From Cellvibrionales bacterium UBA4495 (GTDB taxonomy: Bacteria; Pseudomonadota; Gammaproteobacteria; Pseudomonadales; Porticoccaceae): DNA of 9,707 bases. The notes below the pieces were generated by a model, which saw only the letters and a program-made list of their open reading frames with translations, did no database searches and was not told the origin of the DNA. The stretch covers positions 27,552-37,258 of the forward strand of contig DGNJ01000026.1 in the NCBI GenBank assembly GCA_002388905.1. The letters are read 5' to 3'. Shown here piece by piece: positions 6,323-9,707 of the stretch. Numbering within the stretch: position 1 is the first letter of the stretch; the number at the start of each line of letters is the position of its first letter. The position numbers were made by a program, and so were the translations under genes.

Positions 6323-6358
6323 ATACGGTCAGAAACCAGGCCTTGGCCTTGACCGTGT
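6323..6358 (+). promoter_or_regulatory. Bulged hairpin in the ilvI leader RNA
   Basis: Bases 6323-6331 (ATACGGTCA) pair with 6350-6358 (TGACCGTGT), nine pairs including one G-U. After a six-base bulge GAAACC (6332-6337) on the 5' side, AGGC (6338-6341) pairs with GCCT (6346-6349) around a CTTG loop. The structure lies about 90 nt before the ilvI start. No U-tract follows, so it is not an intrinsic terminator. An upstream stem GCTGGT (6282-6287) with ACCAGC (6310-6315) is also possible. A cis-regulatory RNA is a reasonable inference, but pairing in one sequence does not prove it. Confidence 0.5.
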
Positions 6359-6436
6359 GTTGCCCTCGCCAACCTGTGATGCACAGCGCTGTTCGTTACT
6401 CCCATTGGGCGTAGCCGTAAAGTCAGTGTATCAAAT

Positions 6437-6441
6437 GAGGG
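6437..6441 (+). promoter_or_regulatory. Ribosome-binding site that fixes the ilvI start at a GTG
   Basis: GAGGG lies 8 bases before the GTG at 6450. The alternative ATG at 6435 overlaps this site and has no Shine-Dalgarno sequence of its own. Starting at the GTG gives (M)ELLSGG, the N-terminus usual for this family. Confidence 0.7.
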
Positions 6442-6449
6442 TAAACAAC

Positions 6450-8186
6450 GTGGAACTCCTTTCCGGTGGCGACATATTGCTCCGCGCCCTGCACGATGCC
6501 GGCGTCAAATACCTGTGGGGCTACCCGGGCGGCGCCGCACTCCATATCTACGATGCCATTTTCCGCCAGGACAAGGTGGACCATGTCCTGGTGCGCCACG
6601 AGCAGGCGGCCGTGCACGCGGCCGACGCCTACTCCCGGACCACCGGCGAAGTGGGCGCGGTTCTGGTTACTTCGGGTCCCGGCGCCACCAATGCCATCAC
6701 GGGCATCGCCACCGCCTACATGGATTCCATTCCCCTGGTGGTCATCTCCGGCCAGGTGGTTCAGGACAAGATCGGCGACGATGCCTTCCAGGAGACCGAC
6801 ATGATCGGCGTCTCCCGGCCCATCGTGAAGCACAGCTACCTGGTCAAGCGGCCCGAGGATATCGCCGAAACCATCGCCAAGGCCTTTTACATTGCCTCCT
6901 CCGGGCGGCCGGGACCCGTCGTGGTCGATATCCCCAAGGACGTCACCGATCCCAATACCAAGGTCGCTTACAGCTACCCGGAAAAAATCAAGCTGCGTTC
7001 CTACCAGCCCACCACCAAGGGTCATTCCGGGCAGATCAAGCGGGCCGTCAAGCACCTGCTCGCCGCCAGGCGGCCGGTCATTTATTCCGGCGGCGGCGTG
7101 ATTATGGCCAATGGCTCCGAACAGCTTAGGGAACTGGCCCGAATGCTCAACTATCCGGTTACCAATACCCTGATGGGACTGGGCGCCTACCCCGGCTCGG
7201 ATCGCCAGTTCCTGGGCATGCTGGGCATGCACGGCACCTTCGAGGCCAATACCGCCATGCACCATGCCGACCTGATCCTGGCGGTGGGCGCGCGCTTCGA
7301 CGACCGGGTCACCAACACCCCGGCCAAGTTCTGCCCCAATGCCACCATCATCCACGTGGACATCGACCCCACGTCGATTTCCAAGACCATCCGTGCCGAT
7401 ATCCCCATCGTCGGCTCCTGCGACCAGGTCATGCAGGAGATGATCGACCAGATCGCCGCGTCCGGCAAACGGCCCGACGGGGAGGCCATCGGCGAATGGT
7501 GGCAGCAGATCGACGAATGGCGTGAGCGCCACGGGCTCTATACCGCTTCCCGCTATGGCGAAAGTGGCGGTGAAATCATCAAGCCGCAGGACGTCATCAA
7601 GACTCTCTACAAGGTCACGGAGGGCAAGGCCTATGTCACCTCCGACGTGGGCCAGCACCAGATGTTCGCCGCCCAGTACTACCTCTTTGACGATCCGCGC
7701 AAATGGGTCAATTCCGGCGGCCTGGGCACCATGGGCTACGGCCTGCCGGCGGCCATGGGCGCCAAAATGGCGCACCCGGAGGCGGATGTCGCCTGTGTGA
7801 CCGGGGAGGGCAGTATCCAGATGAATATCCAGGAGTTGTCCACCTGCACCCAGCACCAGTTGCCGGTGAAGATCATCAACCTCAACAACCAGGCCCTGGG
7901 CATGGTCAAGCAGTGGCAGGACATGCAATACGGCAGCCGTTATTCCCATATCCTTTACGAAGACTCGCTGCCGGACTTCGTCAAGCTGGCGGAGGCCTAT
8001 GGTCACGTGGGTATGAAGGTTACCCGATACGAGGATCTGGAACCGGCCATGCGCGAGTGCTTTGCCCTGAAGGATCGCACGGTATTCCTTGATGTTTACG
8101 TGGATCCCGGCGAGCACGTCTACCCCATGCACGTGGCCCCCGGCTCCATGCGCGACCTGTGGCTGAGCAAAACGGAGCGTACCTGA
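6450..8186 (+). CDS. ilvI: Acetolactate synthase (acetohydroxyacid synthase) large, catalytic subunit
   Basis: A 578-residue thiamine-diphosphate enzyme that condenses two pyruvates to 2-acetolactate, or pyruvate with 2-ketobutyrate. It is the first common step of valine, leucine and isoleucine synthesis, in the cytoplasm. The N-terminal pyrimidine-binding domain has [15 protein letters not shown] (21-35), the catalytic Glu51 in [13 protein letters not shown] and [14 protein letters not shown] (72-85). The FAD-type central domain follows from about 190, with GARFDDRVT (280-288). The C-terminal pyrophosphate-binding domain has [19 protein letters not shown] (421-439), and the metal motif GEGS (452-455) ends with LNN at 478-480. 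The GEG variant of the usual GDG is, as I recall, common in gammaproteobacterial IlvI. Length and motifs are complete. The start is the GTG with GAGGG 8 bases upstream; an ATG 15 bases earlier is the alternative. Its TGA overlaps the ilvH ATG. The symbol ilvI is chosen over ilvB because of the ilvH and ilvC neighbours. Confidence 0.96.
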   Translation: MELLSGGDILLRALHDAGVKYLWGYPGGAALHIYDAIFRQDKVDHVLVRHEQAAVHAADAYSRTTGEVGAVLVTSGPGATNAITGIATAYMDSIPLVVISGQVVQDKIGDDAFQETDMIGVSRPIVKHSYLVKRPEDIAETIAKAFYIASSGRPGPVVVDIPKDVTDPNTKVAYSYPEKIKLRSYQPTTKGHSGQIKRAVKHLLAARRPVIYSGGGVIMANGSEQLRELARMLNYPVTNTLMGLGAYPGSDRQFLGMLGMHGTFEANTAMHHADLILAVGARFDDRVTNTPAKFCPNATIIHVDIDPTSISKTIRADIPIVGSCDQVMQEMIDQIAASGKRPDGEAIGEWWQQIDEWRERHGLYTASRYGESGGEIIKPQDVIKTLYKVTEGKAYVTSDVGQHQMFAAQYYLFDDPRKWVNSGGLGTMGYGLPAAMGAKMAHPEADVACVTGEGSIQMNIQELSTCTQHQLPVKIINLNNQALGMVKQWQDMQYGSRYSHILYEDSLPDFVKLAEAYGHVGMKVTRYEDLEPAMRECFALKDRTVFLDVYVDPGEHVYPMHVAPGSMRDLWLSKTERT

Positions 8187-8677
8187 TGAGAAGAATCATT
8201 TCCGTTCTCATGGAAAACGAGCCGGGCGCCCTGTCGCGGGTCGTGGGACTGTTCTCCCAGCGCGGCTACAACATCGATTCCCTGACCGTGGCGCCCACCG
8301 AGGACCAGACATTATCCCGGTTGACCCTCACGACCCAGGGCGACGACCGGATCATCGAGCAGATCACCAAGCAGCTCAACAAATTGGTGGATGTGGTCAA
8401 GGTCATCGACCTCACCGAGGGCGCCCATGTTGAGCGGGAGTTGATGCTGCTCAAGGTCAGGGCCGGCGGCGCCCAGCGCGCCGAGGTCAAGCGTACCGTG
8501 GACATATTCCGGGGCCAGATCGTCGATGTCGGCCCCGCCGGCTACACGGTGCAGATCGCCGGCGACAGCAGCAAGCTCGACGCCTTTATCGCCACCCTGC
8601 CGGAATCCGATATTGTCGAGGTGGTGCGCTCCGGGGTCTGCGGTCTGTCCCGGGGTGAAAAGTCCCTCCGGGTCTGA
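8186..8677 (+). CDS. ilvH: Acetolactate synthase small, regulatory subunit
   Basis: A 163-residue regulatory partner of IlvI. It activates the catalytic subunit and mediates feedback inhibition by valine. The N-terminal ACT domain spans about 3-77 (IISVLMENEPGALSRVVGLF at 4-23, then QRGYNIDSLTV at 25-35). The residues that shape the valine site in the Escherichia coli protein are present (Asn11, Gly14, Asn29, Ala36), so valine sensitivity is expected. The C-terminal domain contains HVERELMLLKV (81-91), DIFRGQIVDVGP (106-117) and SGVCGLSRGEKSLRV (149-163). Length equals that of E. coli IlvH. The ATG overlaps the ilvI stop in a TGATG junction, with GGAG 9 bases upstream, which indicates translational coupling in a 1:1 complex. 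A longer in-frame start at 8159 would sit inside ilvI and adds residues not usual for the family. Confidence 0.96.
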   Translation: MRRIISVLMENEPGALSRVVGLFSQRGYNIDSLTVAPTEDQTLSRLTLTTQGDDRIIEQITKQLNKLVDVVKVIDLTEGAHVERELMLLKVRAGGAQRAEVKRTVDIFRGQIVDVGPAGYTVQIAGDSSKLDAFIATLPESDIVEVVRSGVCGLSRGEKSLRV

Positions 8678-8719
8678 ATCGTGTCTTTCAATCCAAGCCA
8701 AACTTTCTACGACAGGTGA

Positions 8720-9707
<988 letters not shown>

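Larger units (their letters stand above)
6063..6449. other. 387-bp non-coding region between the DUF4124 gene and ilvI
   Basis: The left part (6063-6185) holds the 5' leader of the DUF4124 gene. That leader includes a small stem CTTGC/GCAAG at 6086-6100. I find no convincing minus-strand promoter there, only weak -10-like TATCCT. The right part (6186-6449) contains a promoter pointing to ilvI and a leader of about 230 nt with several pairing segments. Two short reading frames in it (from 6263, 29 codons; from 6379, 11 codons) lack ribosome-binding sites and are not rich in Ile, Leu or Val, so I do not call a leader peptide. No transcript ending in a U-run is visible. Confidence 0.7.

Noticed and set aside
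6263..6352. Possible leader peptide of 29 residues before ilvI
   Set aside because: There is no ribosome-binding site and no run of Ile, Val or Leu codons.
6323..6358. Intrinsic terminator/attenuator
   Set aside because: The hairpin is not followed by a U-run, so I list it only as a structured leader element.
7803..7811. GEG instead of GDG in the thiamine-diphosphate motif of IlvI
   Set aside because: The [13 protein letters not shown] form is, from memory, common in gammaproteobacterial IlvI and keeps the acidic metal ligand, so it does not suggest inactivation.
6423..8132. 569-codon open frame antisense to ilvI
   Set aside because: It is a shadow of a highly conserved GC-rich gene. The translation is Gly/His/Val/Asp-rich without recognisable domains, and ilvI is unambiguous.

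Overview
The window looks like ordinary chromosome from a GC-rich gammaproteobacterium. Three things point there: an Escherichia coli-type LexA operator, the ilvI-ilvH-ilvC order with a DUF4124 gene beside it (as I recall from Pseudomonas and relatives), and an IlvH that closely resembles the enterobacterial protein. Base composition and codon use look uniform. I see no insertion sequence, phage gene, tRNA, rRNA, CRISPR array or integration scar.

Left third, minus strand (1-3490): an SOS mutagenesis cassette read right to left as imuA, imuB, dnaE2 (imuC). dnaE2 is cut by the left edge. imuA and imuB overlap by 4 bp (GTGA), and dnaE2 follows after 66 bp. A near-consensus LexA box lies on the -10 element of the imuA promoter. 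Together the genes would make the DNA-damage-induced translesion complex: ImuA and ImuB as non-catalytic adaptors and DnaE2 as the polymerase.

Middle, plus strand (3612-5545): a gene for a 62-residue single-pass membrane protein, then an Amidoligase_2 family enzyme, then a class I glutamine-amidotransferase-like (peptidase C26) protein whose start codon directly abuts the amidoligase stop. This ligase-amidohydrolase pair is the least characterised part of the window. It has the layout of a small pathway that forms and cleaves an amide or isopeptide bond on an unknown substrate.

Next comes a convergent minus-strand gene (5535-6062) for a secreted or periplasmic DUF4124 protein, whose 3' end overlaps the amidohydrolase gene by 11 bp. 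A 387-bp non-coding region (6063-6449) follows. It carries a good promoter and a roughly 230-nt structured leader.

Right third, plus strand (6450-9707): the branched-chain amino-acid genes ilvI (acetolactate synthase large subunit), ilvH (its valine-sensing small subunit) and ilvC (ketol-acid reductoisomerase). ilvC is cut about ten residues before its expected end. These catalyse the first two steps towards valine, leucine and isoleucine.
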